A DNA stretch of 64,000 bases from positions 107,597 through 171,596 of the forward strand of contig NZ_VUMS01000004.1 of NCBI RefSeq assembly GCF_009696065.1. The letters run 5' to 3'. Position 1 is the first letter of the stretch. Every line of letters begins with the position of its first letter. Made by a program: the position numbers and the translations under genes. Below the pieces are notes generated by a model. The model was not told where the DNA came from, searched no databases, and worked only from the letters and a program-made list of their open reading frames with translations. Origin of the DNA: Oliverpabstia intestinalis. GTDB taxonomy: Bacteria; Bacillota; Clostridia; Lachnospirales; Lachnospiraceae. Of this stretch, positions 37,897 through 45,529 are shown in pieces.

Positions 37897-37976
37897 CGCT
37901 TTGTGAGTTTCTCAAGTTATCGCGGCAGTCGCCAAGGTCTCATGCAAGCATGGACTTTGGCTCGTTGCTCGCGTAA
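37897..37976. repeat. Displaced inner segment of the GTAAC miniature element
   Basis: CACGCTTTGTGAGTTTCTCA through GGCTCGTTGCTCGCGTAAA is the inverted counterpart of the inner part of the copy at 35155-35387, about 80% identical by eye. It is cut off from the element ends by about 75 unrelated bases. Confidence 0.6.
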
Positions 37977-38053
37977 AAAAAGTACGAACCATACCGCTTA
38001 CTTTCAAACGATACACTTCGCACTTCTCTTCTTAGCATTAATATTATATAAAC

Positions 38054-38195
38054 GTAACTGTTCAGTACCTTCACAGTTACGTGCCAAAATGCATGTAAAA
38101 TCACCTTCGGTGATGGCATTTTGGCTTGTATGTCTCGGGATTTTGGCATATTCATGCCAAAACACCTCGCGGTACAGTGACTACTGAATAGTTAC
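38054..38195. repeat. GTAAC...GTTAC miniature element (142 bp)
   Basis: Ends GTAACTGTTCAGTACCTTCA and TGACTACTGAATAGTTAC; inner CAAAATGCATGTAAAATCACC, CACCTTCGGTGATGGCATTT and CAAAACACCTCGCGG match the copy at 35155 in inverted order. It lies 20 bp beyond the JAMM protease stop. Confidence 0.8.
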
Positions 38196-38215
38196 ATATA
38201 AAGTATCCGCAAGCC

Positions 38216-38647
38216 TCAGAAAAAATACTCCTCAGAATAAATCCTCAGATCCTCTTTTTCCCAGACTCCGCTTTCCACATGAAAACTGTTCAACACCGGA
38301 TACTCCGCCATCAACGACAAAATCAGATAACTGGCCTTCGAATCAAACGCCAGCCGAATATCCTCCACCGACGGCCGTGACGGAGAAGACGGATGAGAAT
38401 GCCAGTTTCCCAGCGGTTTTAACCCATTGGCGCGCATATCCTTGATTGCATTCATCTGATCTCTCGGATCCAGCATAAAGTGATCTTCCGCATGATCCTT
38501 ATTCTCCAGAAAATACACCTTCTGGATCACTCTTCCCTCTTCTGTTTCCACCCCGGCGAGAAGACCGCAGGCTTCCTCCGGAAGATGTTCCTTTGCATAA
38601 TTTACAATCTCATCATAGAGATGATCTCTCATTCTTATAATCGCCAT
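38216..38647 (-). CDS. JAMM/Mov34 (M67) metalloprotease, HcyD/Mec-like
   Basis: A 143-residue zinc peptidase: Glu25 (LPEEACG) and the JAMM signature H83-S-H85-P...S93...D96 (exact HxH-x10-D spacing). Small bacterial JAMM proteins act on ubiquitin-like sulfur carriers, either trimming residues after the C-terminal Gly-Gly or releasing a carrier-bound product (Mec+ with CysO in Mycobacterium; HcyD with HcyS in Wolinella). It is last in the metY-sulfite reductase-tusA-trx-thiS-thiF run. The local carrier ends GGGC, so trimming the final residue(s) is its likely job. Confidence 0.88.
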   Translation of the reverse strand: MAIIRMRDHLYDEIVNYAKEHLPEEACGLLAGVETEEGRVIQKVYFLENKDHAEDHFMLDPRDQMNAIKDMRANGLKPLGNWHSHPSSPSRPSVEDIRLAFDSKASYLILSLMAEYPVLNSFHVESGVWEKEDLRIYSEEYFF

Positions 38648-38740
38648 AACTGTCTCCTCTTCCCATTCTGCCTTTTCTGTTTCCTCTGATTCTGCCCGGA
38701 AACACCAGACACTCCGGGAAGCTGATATTGATATTCTTCA

Positions 38741-39577
38741 TTACTGCTCGTCTCTCGCCGCAAACCGCCCTGCTGTCTCCTCGCAGACTTCCTGCTCGTA
38801 ATCGATCGGCTCCAGGATCGTCGGGTTGTCTCCGCATACCGGGCACTTATGTGTATCTTTCGGCAGTTTGATCTTGTGGAACTCCATCGTCAACGCATCA
38901 AACGTCAACAGAGAACCTGTTAAAAGATCTCCGACACCGATCAGATACTTGATCGCTTCCATCGCCTGTAAAGATCCGATGACACCACCCATCGCTCCGA
39001 TAACACCTGCCTGTTTACAGGTCGGAACGGCATCTTTTGGCGGCGGATTCTTGAATACACAACGGTAACACGGTCCCTGCCCCGGTACATAAGTCATCAG
39101 CTGACCTTTGAAACGGATGATTCCTGCATGAGAAAATGGTTTTTTCTCCAGGACACAGGCATCGTTAATCAGAAATTTTGCCGGAAAATTATCCGTTCCA
39201 TCAATGATAAAATCATACTCCCGGATCAGTTCCCGGATATTGGATGCATCCACGAACATCCGGTAAGTTTTAACCTCTATATCCGGATTCATGGCGTTCA
39301 TAGTCTCTTTCGCTGATTTTACCTTTGCTTTTCCGATATCTGCGGTACTGTGGATAATCTGTCTTTGCAGATTGGAAAGATCCACCTCGTCCGCATCCAC
39401 GATACCGATGGTTCCCACGCCGGCTGCTGCCAGATACATGGCTGCCGGTGCACCAAGACCACCGGCTCCGATGATCAGCACTTTGCCTTTCAGGAGCTTC
39501 TTTTGTCCTTTCGCACCAACTTCTTTTAAGATGATGTGGCGGGAATAACGCTCGATCTGTTCATCTGTCATTGCCAT
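38741..39577 (-). CDS. ThiF/MoeB/HesA-family adenylyltransferase (HcyF-like)
   Basis: A 278-residue E1-like enzyme: ATP loop IIGAGGLGAPAAMYLAAAGVG, DxDxVDLSNLQRQ as DADEVDLSNLQRQ, IDGTDNFPAKFLINDAC, and the zinc pair CxxC (about 177-180 region CYRC and CPVCGDN). It activates the C-terminal glycine of a ThiS-like carrier by adenylation so sulfide can form a thiocarboxylate. The start overlaps the thiS-like stop (TAAATG) after a GGAGGTGG site, so the two are coupled. Confidence 0.9.
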   Translation of the reverse strand: MAMTDEQIERYSRHIILKEVGAKGQKKLLKGKVLIIGAGGLGAPAAMYLAAAGVGTIGIVDADEVDLSNLQRQIIHSTADIGKAKVKSAKETMNAMNPDIEVKTYRMFVDASNIRELIREYDFIIDGTDNFPAKFLINDACVLEKKPFSHAGIIRFKGQLMTYVPGQGPCYRCVFKNPPPKDAVPTCKQAGVIGAMGGVIGSLQAMEAIKYLIGVGDLLTGSLLTFDALTMEFHKIKLPKDTHKCPVCGDNPTILEPIDYEQEVCEETAGRFAARDEQ

Positions 39578-39784
39578 TTAGCATCCACCTCCCATGAAGT
39601 ACAGGAACTCTACATTGTCTCCCTCTTTTAACACGGTAGACTCTTTATCCTCGGTTGCAATAAATTCTTCATTGATAGAAACGGTTACATATTCCGGCAT
39701 CTCTACATTTTCCTGCTCGATCAGCTCCGGCAGTGTCAGTCCGTCTTTTACTTCTTTTTTCTCTCCTGCTACTGTGATAACCAT
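39578..39784 (-). CDS. ThiS/MoaD-like sulfur carrier protein ending in GGGC
   Basis: A 68-residue beta-grasp carrier (TLPELIEQENVEMPEYVTVS; KEGDNVEFLYFMGGGC). Ubiquitin-like carriers must end in Gly-Gly to be activated; here a Cys follows three glycines, so the primary product should be inactive until trimmed. A JAMM protease gene is two genes downstream. It is preceded by TAAAGGAGAAAAGAC and lies 33 bp after the thioredoxin gene. Context with metY and sulfite reductase points to homocysteine, not thiamine. Confidence 0.9.
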   Translation of the reverse strand: MVITVAGEKKEVKDGLTLPELIEQENVEMPEYVTVSINEEFIATEDKESTVLKEGDNVEFLYFMGGGC

Positions 39785-39817
39785 GTCTTTTCTCCTTTAT
39801 GTCTCTCTATACTCTCT

Positions 39818-40135
39818 TCAGATCTGTTCTTCGATCCAGCTGTTTAAATCTGCCTGTTTCATTGCACCCACTTTCCGGTCTTTCACCTGTCCATCTTTAA
39901 AGAGGATCAGGGTCGGATTAGACTGCACTTCATACTGCTCAGCCAGTTCCACATCAAAGTTCGTATTTACCTTATATACTTTGATCTTATCTTCATAATC
40001 ATCTTCCGCGTTTTCTAACACCGGCGCCAGTTTTTTGCAGGCCACACAGGAATCGGAATAAAAATCCACCAGAACCGGAAGCGATTCGTTCAATACTTTC
40101 TCTTCAAAATCTGCTTTGCTTACCCGTACTGCCAT
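39818..40135 (-). CDS. Thioredoxin-like protein with CVAC active site
   Basis: A 105-residue thioredoxin fold: VLVDFYSDSCVACKKLAPVLENAEDDY, with CVAC replacing the usual CGPC, and QSNPTLILFKDGQ carrying the cis-proline. A changed inter-cysteine pair alters redox potential and partner choice. Its start codon overlaps the stop of the TusA-like gene (TAATG). A second atypical thioredoxin (CSHC) occurs in the same island at 45193. Confidence 0.9.
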   Translation of the reverse strand: MAVRVSKADFEEKVLNESLPVLVDFYSDSCVACKKLAPVLENAEDDYEDKIKVYKVNTNFDVELAEQYEVQSNPTLILFKDGQVKDRKVGAMKQADLNSWIEEQI

Positions 40136-40386
40136 TATTCTTCCACCTTTCTTACATACATGGTGTAAGTGCCGTCTTCATTGTCGGTTAATTTCAGTAC
40201 TTTATGTCCTTCTTCTTTCATGCTTCGCGGAACATTCTGTACCGGTTCCCCGTCGTTCATGCGGACAGCCAGGACCTCTCCATCCTCCAGTTCTTCGATG
40301 GCAACTTTTGCCTTTACGAATGTCAGGGGGCATACTTTATCGGTAATATCAACCTCATCGGTTACTTCAAAATCTAATTCAGCCAT
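40135..40386 (-). CDS. TusA/YedF-like sulfur-transfer protein
   Basis: An 83-residue SirA/TusA-fold protein. The family active site C-P-x-x-x-x-K is present (Cys19-Pro20 in DKVCPLTFVKAK). TusA proteins carry persulfide sulfur between enzymes. Between sulfite reductase and the thioredoxin/ThiS genes, it could relay reduced sulfur onto the carrier. Start after GAAAGGAGAACCATC; 13 bp beyond the reductase stop. Confidence 0.88.
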   Translation of the reverse strand: MAELDFEVTDEVDITDKVCPLTFVKAKVAIEELEDGEVLAVRMNDGEPVQNVPRSMKEEGHKVLKLTDNEDGTYTMYVRKVEE

Positions 40387-40399
40387 GATGGTTCTCCTT

Positions 40400-41269
40400 T
40401 CACTGTCCCTCGTACGCTTCTTTCAACTGCTTGCGGAAATCTTCCTCTCCCACACGCTGCAACGTCTTACGAAAACGTTCGCTTGGATTTGCATTTTTCT
40501 CAAAGAAAGTGATCGCCGCATCAGTCACACGAAACAGTGTTTCCTTGTCCGAGATCAGCGGAAGCAGTTCTTCTCCTTTGTAGATGTTATTTCCGAAAGT
40601 TCCTCCAAAAGATACAATATATCCCGGAGTTCCCTCCCATGCATCCACCGGGCAGCTCTTGACACAGCGACCGCAGTGATTACATTTCTCTGCATCCAGC
40701 TCTACTTTACCGTCCACCATTTTCAGTGCTTCCTGGCGACAGGCTTTCACACATACACCACAGGAGATACAGTCGTCTTCTTTGTATGCGATGTTCATAC
40801 CACCTTTGATTCCCACATCATTTTCTTCGGCTTTCAGACAGTTATTCTGACATCCGGTAACACCGAATTTGAACTTATGCGGAAGTTCCCGTCCGAAATA
40901 TCTGGCATCCAGTTCTTTTGCCAGTGTGTAGGTGTCGACACATCCGCTGGGACAGACTTCCGATCCCTGGCAGGCTGTGATGGTACGGACACGTGGGCCG
41001 CACACGCCGGTTCCCACACCGCCTTTTGCCAGTTCTTCTTTTACCTCGGCAAGTTCTTCCACTTTGATAAACGGAATCTCGATTCCCTGACGGGATGTCA
41101 TATGTACATAGCCGCGGCCGTATTTTTCTGCTACTTCCGCCACTTTTTTGATATTTTCTGCTGTCAGGTTACCACCGATCACGGCCAGTCGCAGGGAACC
41201 GTAACCTTTCTGTTTCTGTCTCATATAACCGCCCTTTTTTAAGGCTGCATAATCTACTTTTTGTGCCAT
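40400..41269 (-). CDS. Siroheme/[4Fe-4S] sulfite (or nitrite) reductase with ferredoxin domain
   Basis: A 289-residue reductase. N-terminal ferrodoxin-like half-domain, then the siroheme-cluster cysteines C100-x5-C106 and C140-x3-C144 (TACQGSEVC; TGCQNNCLK), then a 2[4Fe-4S] insert CISCGVCVKAC and CNHCGRCVKSC (about 167-206). This single-subunit form resembles AsrC and small assimilatory-type reductases of anaerobes. Placement next to metY and the sulfur-carrier genes favours sulfite to sulfide. Start after TAAAGGAGAGAGAACG, 18 bp from metY. Confidence 0.9.
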   Translation of the reverse strand: MAQKVDYAALKKGGYMRQKQKGYGSLRLAVIGGNLTAENIKKVAEVAEKYGRGYVHMTSRQGIEIPFIKVEELAEVKEELAKGGVGTGVCGPRVRTITACQGSEVCPSGCVDTYTLAKELDARYFGRELPHKFKFGVTGCQNNCLKAEENDVGIKGGMNIAYKEDDCISCGVCVKACRQEALKMVDGKVELDAEKCNHCGRCVKSCPVDAWEGTPGYIVSFGGTFGNNIYKGEELLPLISDKETLFRVTDAAITFFEKNANPSERFRKTLQRVGEEDFRKQLKEAYEGQ

Positions 41270-41287
41270 CGTTCTCTCTCCTTTACC

Positions 41288-42523
41288 TTACAGCTGTCCG
41301 ATCTTTTCAATCGCCTGTGCAAAATCTGCTTTCAGATCTTCGATATCTTCGATTCCCACACTGACCCGGATCAGATCTTCGAAAACACCTGCATCTTCTT
41401 TTTCCTGTTCTGAACTGTGAAGACTGATCGTGGATCCCGGATGGATCACCAGTGTCTTCGTATCCCCGATATTGGAAAGTGTGTATGGGATTTTCAGTGC
41501 ATCAATCAATGCAAATGCATTTTCCTTACTTCCCACCCGCAGCGTCAGGATTGCTCCATATCCTCTGGAAAACTGTTTTTCAGAGATCTCATACCAGTTG
41601 CTGCTTTTCAGTCCCGGATAGTTGACAGTAACAGACGGATACGTCTCTTCTAGCCACTGTGCAAGTTCCAGCGCATTGCTGCACTGCCGTTCCATCCGCA
41701 GTCCCAATGTCTCCATCCCGATCAGATTCAGATACGCGTTCATCGGTGCCAGACATGCACCGGTGTCACGGAAAAGGCTGTTTCGGAGTCTTGCAATATA
41801 AGCCATCGGGCCAAATTTTTTGTAAGCTGCAATCTGAGGATACATCTCGGAATCCCATTGAAATCTTCCACTGTAAGTAAGAATACCGCTGATCGAATTG
41901 CTGCTTCCGTTGATGTATTTAGAAGAAGAATTGACCACGATATCTGCACCATGTTTTAGTCCTTGGAAAAGGTACGCTGTTGCTGTCGTGTTGTCCAGGA
42001 TCAGTGGAATCTTATGCGCATGTGCAATTTCTGCCAGTCTTTCCACATCGGTCACATCCAGACAGGGATTGCCGATCGTCTCTGCAAAAAGCAGGCGGGT
42101 ATGTTCGTTGATAGCTCCCTCGATCGCTTCCCAGTCATTGTTTTTTACATACCGGGTTTTGATACCAAATTCCTCGATATCACGAAACAGATCGATGGAT
42201 CCTCCGTAAAGACTTGCAGAAGAGACAATCTCGTCCCCGCTTCGCACAATATTTAAAATGGCGTTCATGATCGCCGCCATACCGGAAGCACAGGCGATCG
42301 AAGCCATGCCGCCTTCCAGTTTTGTGATTCTGTTTTCAAATGCGGTTACTGTCGGGTTCCCTACACGGGTGTAACAGTAGCCGGGAGCTTTATTTTCAAA
42401 TATTTTTTCCAGATCTGCGGCTGTGTCCTGTTCGAACGCACTGCTTTGACAGACCGGGGGAAGGGTTGCTCCGTTTGCCTCCCGAACCACTCCTGCATGG
42501 AGAAGGTCTGTATTAAAACTCAT
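41288..42523 (-). CDS. metY: O-acetylhomoserine sulfhydrylase (MetY)
   Basis: A 411-residue PLP enzyme of the Cys/Met metabolism family: YTRVGNPTVTAFENRI, ACASGMAAIMNAIL, LDNTTATAYL and the PLP lysine K202 in NSSSKYINGSSN. It replaces the acetyl group of O-acetylhomoserine with sulfur to give homocysteine; in the thiocarboxylate route the sulfur donor is a ThiS-like carrier. It is the first gene after a miniature element (42556-42721). Start after AGAGGAATAAGCGT. Confidence 0.93.
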   Translation of the reverse strand: MSFNTDLLHAGVVREANGATLPPVCQSSAFEQDTAADLEKIFENKAPGYCYTRVGNPTVTAFENRITKLEGGMASIACASGMAAIMNAILNIVRSGDEIVSSASLYGGSIDLFRDIEEFGIKTRYVKNNDWEAIEGAINEHTRLLFAETIGNPCLDVTDVERLAEIAHAHKIPLILDNTTATAYLFQGLKHGADIVVNSSSKYINGSSNSISGILTYSGRFQWDSEMYPQIAAYKKFGPMAYIARLRNSLFRDTGACLAPMNAYLNLIGMETLGLRMERQCSNALELAQWLEETYPSVTVNYPGLKSSNWYEISEKQFSRGYGAILTLRVGSKENAFALIDALKIPYTLSNIGDTKTLVIHPGSTISLHSSEQEKEDAGVFEDLIRVSVGIEDIEDLKADFAQAIEKIGQL

Positions 42524-42555
42524 ACGCTTATTCCTCTCTCACAGTAACGCGTCCT

Positions 42556-42721
42556 CTAGAGCGTGTCTGAAAAAGGCTTTTCGTGAGCTGCGAGTCTCAG
42601 TTTGTGGGAGATTTTATCCGAATGAGGGCGGCGTAGCGGGCTACGGCAACCGAATGAGGGTAAAATATACCGCAAAGTGGGGCTTGCAGATTGCGGAAAT
42701 GATTTTTCAGACACGCTCTAG
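42556..42721. mobile_element. CTAG-type miniature inverted-repeat element (166 bp)
   Basis: Perfect 19-bp inverted ends CTAGAGCGTGTCTGAAAAA and TTTTTCAGACACGCTCTAG. The inside (CCGAATGAGGGCGGCGTAGC, then CTACGGCAACCGAATGAGG) has a direct repeat and codes for nothing. It separates trxB from metY. A 77-bp relative is at 62878-62954. Confidence 0.85.
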
Positions 42722-42745
42722 GATCATCCTGCGGAACGTTACTTT

Positions 42746-43645
42746 TTATTTCAAATATTCAGCCACCGCTGTTGCTGCGTTGGCTCCGTCGGAAACCGCT
42801 GTCACTACCTGGCGCAGTTTCTTTGTTCTGACATCTCCGGCCACATACAGTCCTGCCAGACTGGTTTCTCCGGTTTCGTCTGCTTTCACATAGCCTGCCG
42901 GGTCCAGTTCCACCAGATCCTTTACCAGTGCCGTCTGCGGAACCGATCCGAAGGCTACGAATACGCCATCTACATCGATCACTGTTCCGTCTTCCAAAGC
43001 AACACCTGTCACTTTCGCTTTTCCGGTGATTTCTTTCACCTGATGTTCCAGTACAAACGTGACATTCTCTTTTTCTTTCAGTTTTTCTACTGTAACGACT
43101 GCGCCACGAAACTCTTTTCTTCTGTGGATCACATACACCTGCTCCGCCAGACCTGCCAGATAAGCGGCATCATCCAGTGCGGTATCTCCGCCGCCGAGCA
43201 CGGCAACTTTTTTGCCCCGGTAAAAGGATCCGTCGCAGATTGCACAGTAGGAAACGCCTTTTCCCACATATTCTTTTTCTCCCGGAATATCAGCCCTCCG
43301 TGGGGATACTCCCGCTGCATAGATCACGGTCTTTGATTCGATCACAGAACTGTCTGAGAAGGTCATCTGAAACTGTCCGGACTCTTCTTTTTGGATCCTG
43401 GTCACTTCCTGTTCCAGAAATTCGACTTCGAGTTTTACGGCATGTTCCCGGAATGTCTCTCCCAGATCATACCCGCTGATTCCCGGCATTCCCAGATAGT
43501 TGTCTACCCGACCGCTCTCTGCGATCTGTCCGGTTCCTTCATATTCTTTTTCTATCACTATAGCTGACAGGTTTGCCCGCTTCGCATAGATCGCTGCGCT
43601 TAAACCTGCCGGGCCGCTGCCGATGATACTTACATCATATACCAT
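42746..43645 (-). CDS. trxB: Thioredoxin reductase
   Basis: A 299-residue flavoprotein: FAD loop IIGSGPAGLSAAIYAKRANL, redox-active C134-A-I-C137 (SYCAICDGSFY), a second nucleotide loop VLGGGDTALDDA and the C-terminal YVAGDVRTKKLRQVVTA. It reduces thioredoxin with NAD(P)H. As the gene follows the sulfotransferase-like gene by 17 bp and two thioredoxins lie in the island, it likely recharges them. Other housekeeping copies may exist elsewhere. Confidence 0.92.
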   Translation of the reverse strand: MVYDVSIIGSGPAGLSAAIYAKRANLSAIVIEKEYEGTGQIAESGRVDNYLGMPGISGYDLGETFREHAVKLEVEFLEQEVTRIQKEESGQFQMTFSDSSVIESKTVIYAAGVSPRRADIPGEKEYVGKGVSYCAICDGSFYRGKKVAVLGGGDTALDDAAYLAGLAEQVYVIHRRKEFRGAVVTVEKLKEKENVTFVLEHQVKEITGKAKVTGVALEDGTVIDVDGVFVAFGSVPQTALVKDLVELDPAGYVKADETGETSLAGLYVAGDVRTKKLRQVVTAVSDGANAATAVAEYLK

Positions 43646-43661
43646 ATCTTTCGTTTCCTTA

Positions 43662-45161
43662 TTATTCTTCTTTCAGATCGCCCTTCTTTACAGAAGCCAC
43701 GCAGAAGTCCAGTCTCTCTTCATCACTGTCTTCGTCATCCCCATTCATACCTGTTACACTGGATCGGTTCGGATCCACCCCTGCAACTACGGTTACCTTT
43801 CCGGTTCCTGCTCCTTTGGATGCTCCCGGTACACGGAAGGTTTCCACATCCAGCGGTTCGATAGATACTTCTTCTGCATGTGTTGCCTGCGGTACCCATT
43901 CGTATGGTGTGCGGTATGCACGGTAAACCATGTTCATCTTGAAATTTCCGCCGATATTTTTAAAGTAAGGGTTCACATATTCCCATACGATCTCATGTTC
44001 CGGTGTCACTTCGATCAGATGTCCGTCTGATCCTTCGGTGATCAGTGTGTTGCCGTTTGGCAGTCGCTGTGCAGAACTGATGTAGGAACTGTAAAACTTG
44101 GAAGCATCGGTAAATAACAGGTTTCCTGCTTCCAGTGGGGTGTACTGCCAGATGATCTCCAGTGTGATCGGATCAAATTCCAGAACACGGGAGTAATCTC
44201 TGTGTGCGTTGTTGTTTCCGGTCGGTGCGGACGAGTTCGGATTACCATAACCACCTTCACCACCGTTATCGAATACCAGCAGATTGCCTTCTCCCGGCAG
44301 ACCCTTCGGAATCATGTGGAAATGATGCTGGCCGATGATCCATCCCAGTTTGCGAAGCTCTTTCGTTTTAGAAAAATCAGGTCCGATCTGCCATACGATT
44401 TCTCCGGTTTTCTTGCTGATGATCGCCAGAATATTTGCATTTCTCGCATCAAAGATCAGGTTGTCCGGATGGAATCTCTCATCTCCCGCATCGTACCATT
44501 TGTTCTCTCCGAGAACAGATACGCAGTTAATGTGCATCCAGTCACCACCGGCTTCTCCGTGAAGTCCCGGATTACGGAACAGAACATTTTTGGCAGCTTC
44601 ATCAAAATCAAATTCTTCAAAATGATCAGAAGCACGCCAGCTCCACAGAATATTCCCTTCCCAGTCTACTTCGATGATCTTGTCATCGATCAGTTTTTTA
44701 TCGGAAATCTCATGATTGTATACATTTTCATGGGTCAGGATGATGGTATTTCCACTGTCGGTTTTCGGTTCGCCGCCCGGATAATAATATCCGACGGTAT
44801 TTCCTTCTCTCTGGTAATCGTGATGCTGTCTTGCCTGCCAGGTCGGTTCTTTTCCCGGATCTGCGATCAGTTCCGTGTGATCGAATTTCCAGACGATATT
44901 TCCGTCATAATCCACCTGCACCAGATCCAGCTGATCCTGATATGCATATTTTCCACCACGCTCTCCGGTAGTTCCCATTACATACCCACCCGGAAGGATC
45001 TTGTTCGGAAATCCGCCAAGACCTGCCCACAGATTCACTTCGTTTCCGTTCATATCGATCAGAAGTGCTCCTTTTGCGGATGGATAAATTGTGTATCCGT
45101 TATACGCTTTCTCTTTGTTATATACTAAAACTCCTGTTGGAAATACAGTTGGATAACCCAT
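43662..45161 (-). CDS. Arylsulfate sulfotransferase (AssT)-like beta-propeller
   Basis: A 499-residue protein of the bacterial arylsulfotransferase family: six-bladed propeller repeats such as GNIVWKFDHTELI, GNILWSWRASDHF, GEIVWQIGPDF and ITLEIIWQYTP, with conserved HHDYQREG, HINCVS, GQHHFHMIP and NNAHRDYSRV histidines that line the active site in the family. AssT moves a sulfuryl group from phenolic sulfates to an acceptor phenol without PAPS. The protein has no signal peptide, so it would be cytosolic, unlike the periplasmic E. coli form. Substrate and acceptor are unknown. Confidence 0.85.
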   Translation of the reverse strand: MGYPTVFPTGVLVYNKEKAYNGYTIYPSAKGALLIDMNGNEVNLWAGLGGFPNKILPGGYVMGTTGERGGKYAYQDQLDLVQVDYDGNIVWKFDHTELIADPGKEPTWQARQHHDYQREGNTVGYYYPGGEPKTDSGNTIILTHENVYNHEISDKKLIDDKIIEVDWEGNILWSWRASDHFEEFDFDEAAKNVLFRNPGLHGEAGGDWMHINCVSVLGENKWYDAGDERFHPDNLIFDARNANILAIISKKTGEIVWQIGPDFSKTKELRKLGWIIGQHHFHMIPKGLPGEGNLLVFDNGGEGGYGNPNSSAPTGNNNAHRDYSRVLEFDPITLEIIWQYTPLEAGNLLFTDASKFYSSYISSAQRLPNGNTLITEGSDGHLIEVTPEHEIVWEYVNPYFKNIGGNFKMNMVYRAYRTPYEWVPQATHAEEVSIEPLDVETFRVPGASKGAGTGKVTVVAGVDPNRSSVTGMNGDDEDSDEERLDFCVASVKKGDLKEE

Positions 45162-45192
45162 ATTCTTTTACCTCCTGTGATCTGTTTTTTCT

Positions 45193-45507
45193 CTATGCCA
45201 GTTTTTTAATCTCTTCCTGAATGATCAGCGGATGAACCTCACCCACCAGTCTGTTTTTTATCTCTCCGTTTTTGATAAACAACAATGTCGGTACTGCCGA
45301 GATATCAAATCTGCTCTGTAACAGTGCTTCCTGATCAATGTTGCATTTTCCGAAGAATACATCGTCTCCTTTTTCTTCGGAAAGTTTATTTAATGCACCC
45401 GCCAGCTTCTTACAGTGGCTGCATGCGGTGGTGTAGAACTCTACAACCACCGGTTTGTCTTTATTGATTTCCTGGTCAAAATTATTTACGTTCAGTTCCT
45501 GTATCAT
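45193..45507 (-). CDS. Thioredoxin-like protein with CSHC active site
   Basis: A 104-residue thioredoxin: VVEFYTTACSHCKKLAGALN and VPTLLFIKNGEIKN with cis-proline. The active-site pair is CSHC, unlike CGPC. It lies between the importer's binding protein and the sulfotransferase-like gene, 31 bp from the latter. This is one of two atypical thioredoxins in the island. Confidence 0.9.
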   Translation of the reverse strand: MIQELNVNNFDQEINKDKPVVVEFYTTACSHCKKLAGALNKLSEEKGDDVFFGKCNIDQEALLQSRFDISAVPTLLFIKNGEIKNRLVGEVHPLIIQEEIKKLA

Positions 45508-45529
45508 AACTGTGGTTCTCCTTTGTCTC

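Noticed and set aside
38613..38740. A small frame starting at the thiF-like stop (TAATG)
   Set aside because: It runs out of frame into the JAMM gene, has no ribosome site of its own and no conserved look; the 93-bp gap is treated as non-coding.
42556..42721. The gap before metY as a SAM or other riboswitch
   Set aside because: The sequence is a miniature element with perfect 19-bp ends; no S-box landmarks (GGCAACC, AAGGTGC) are present.
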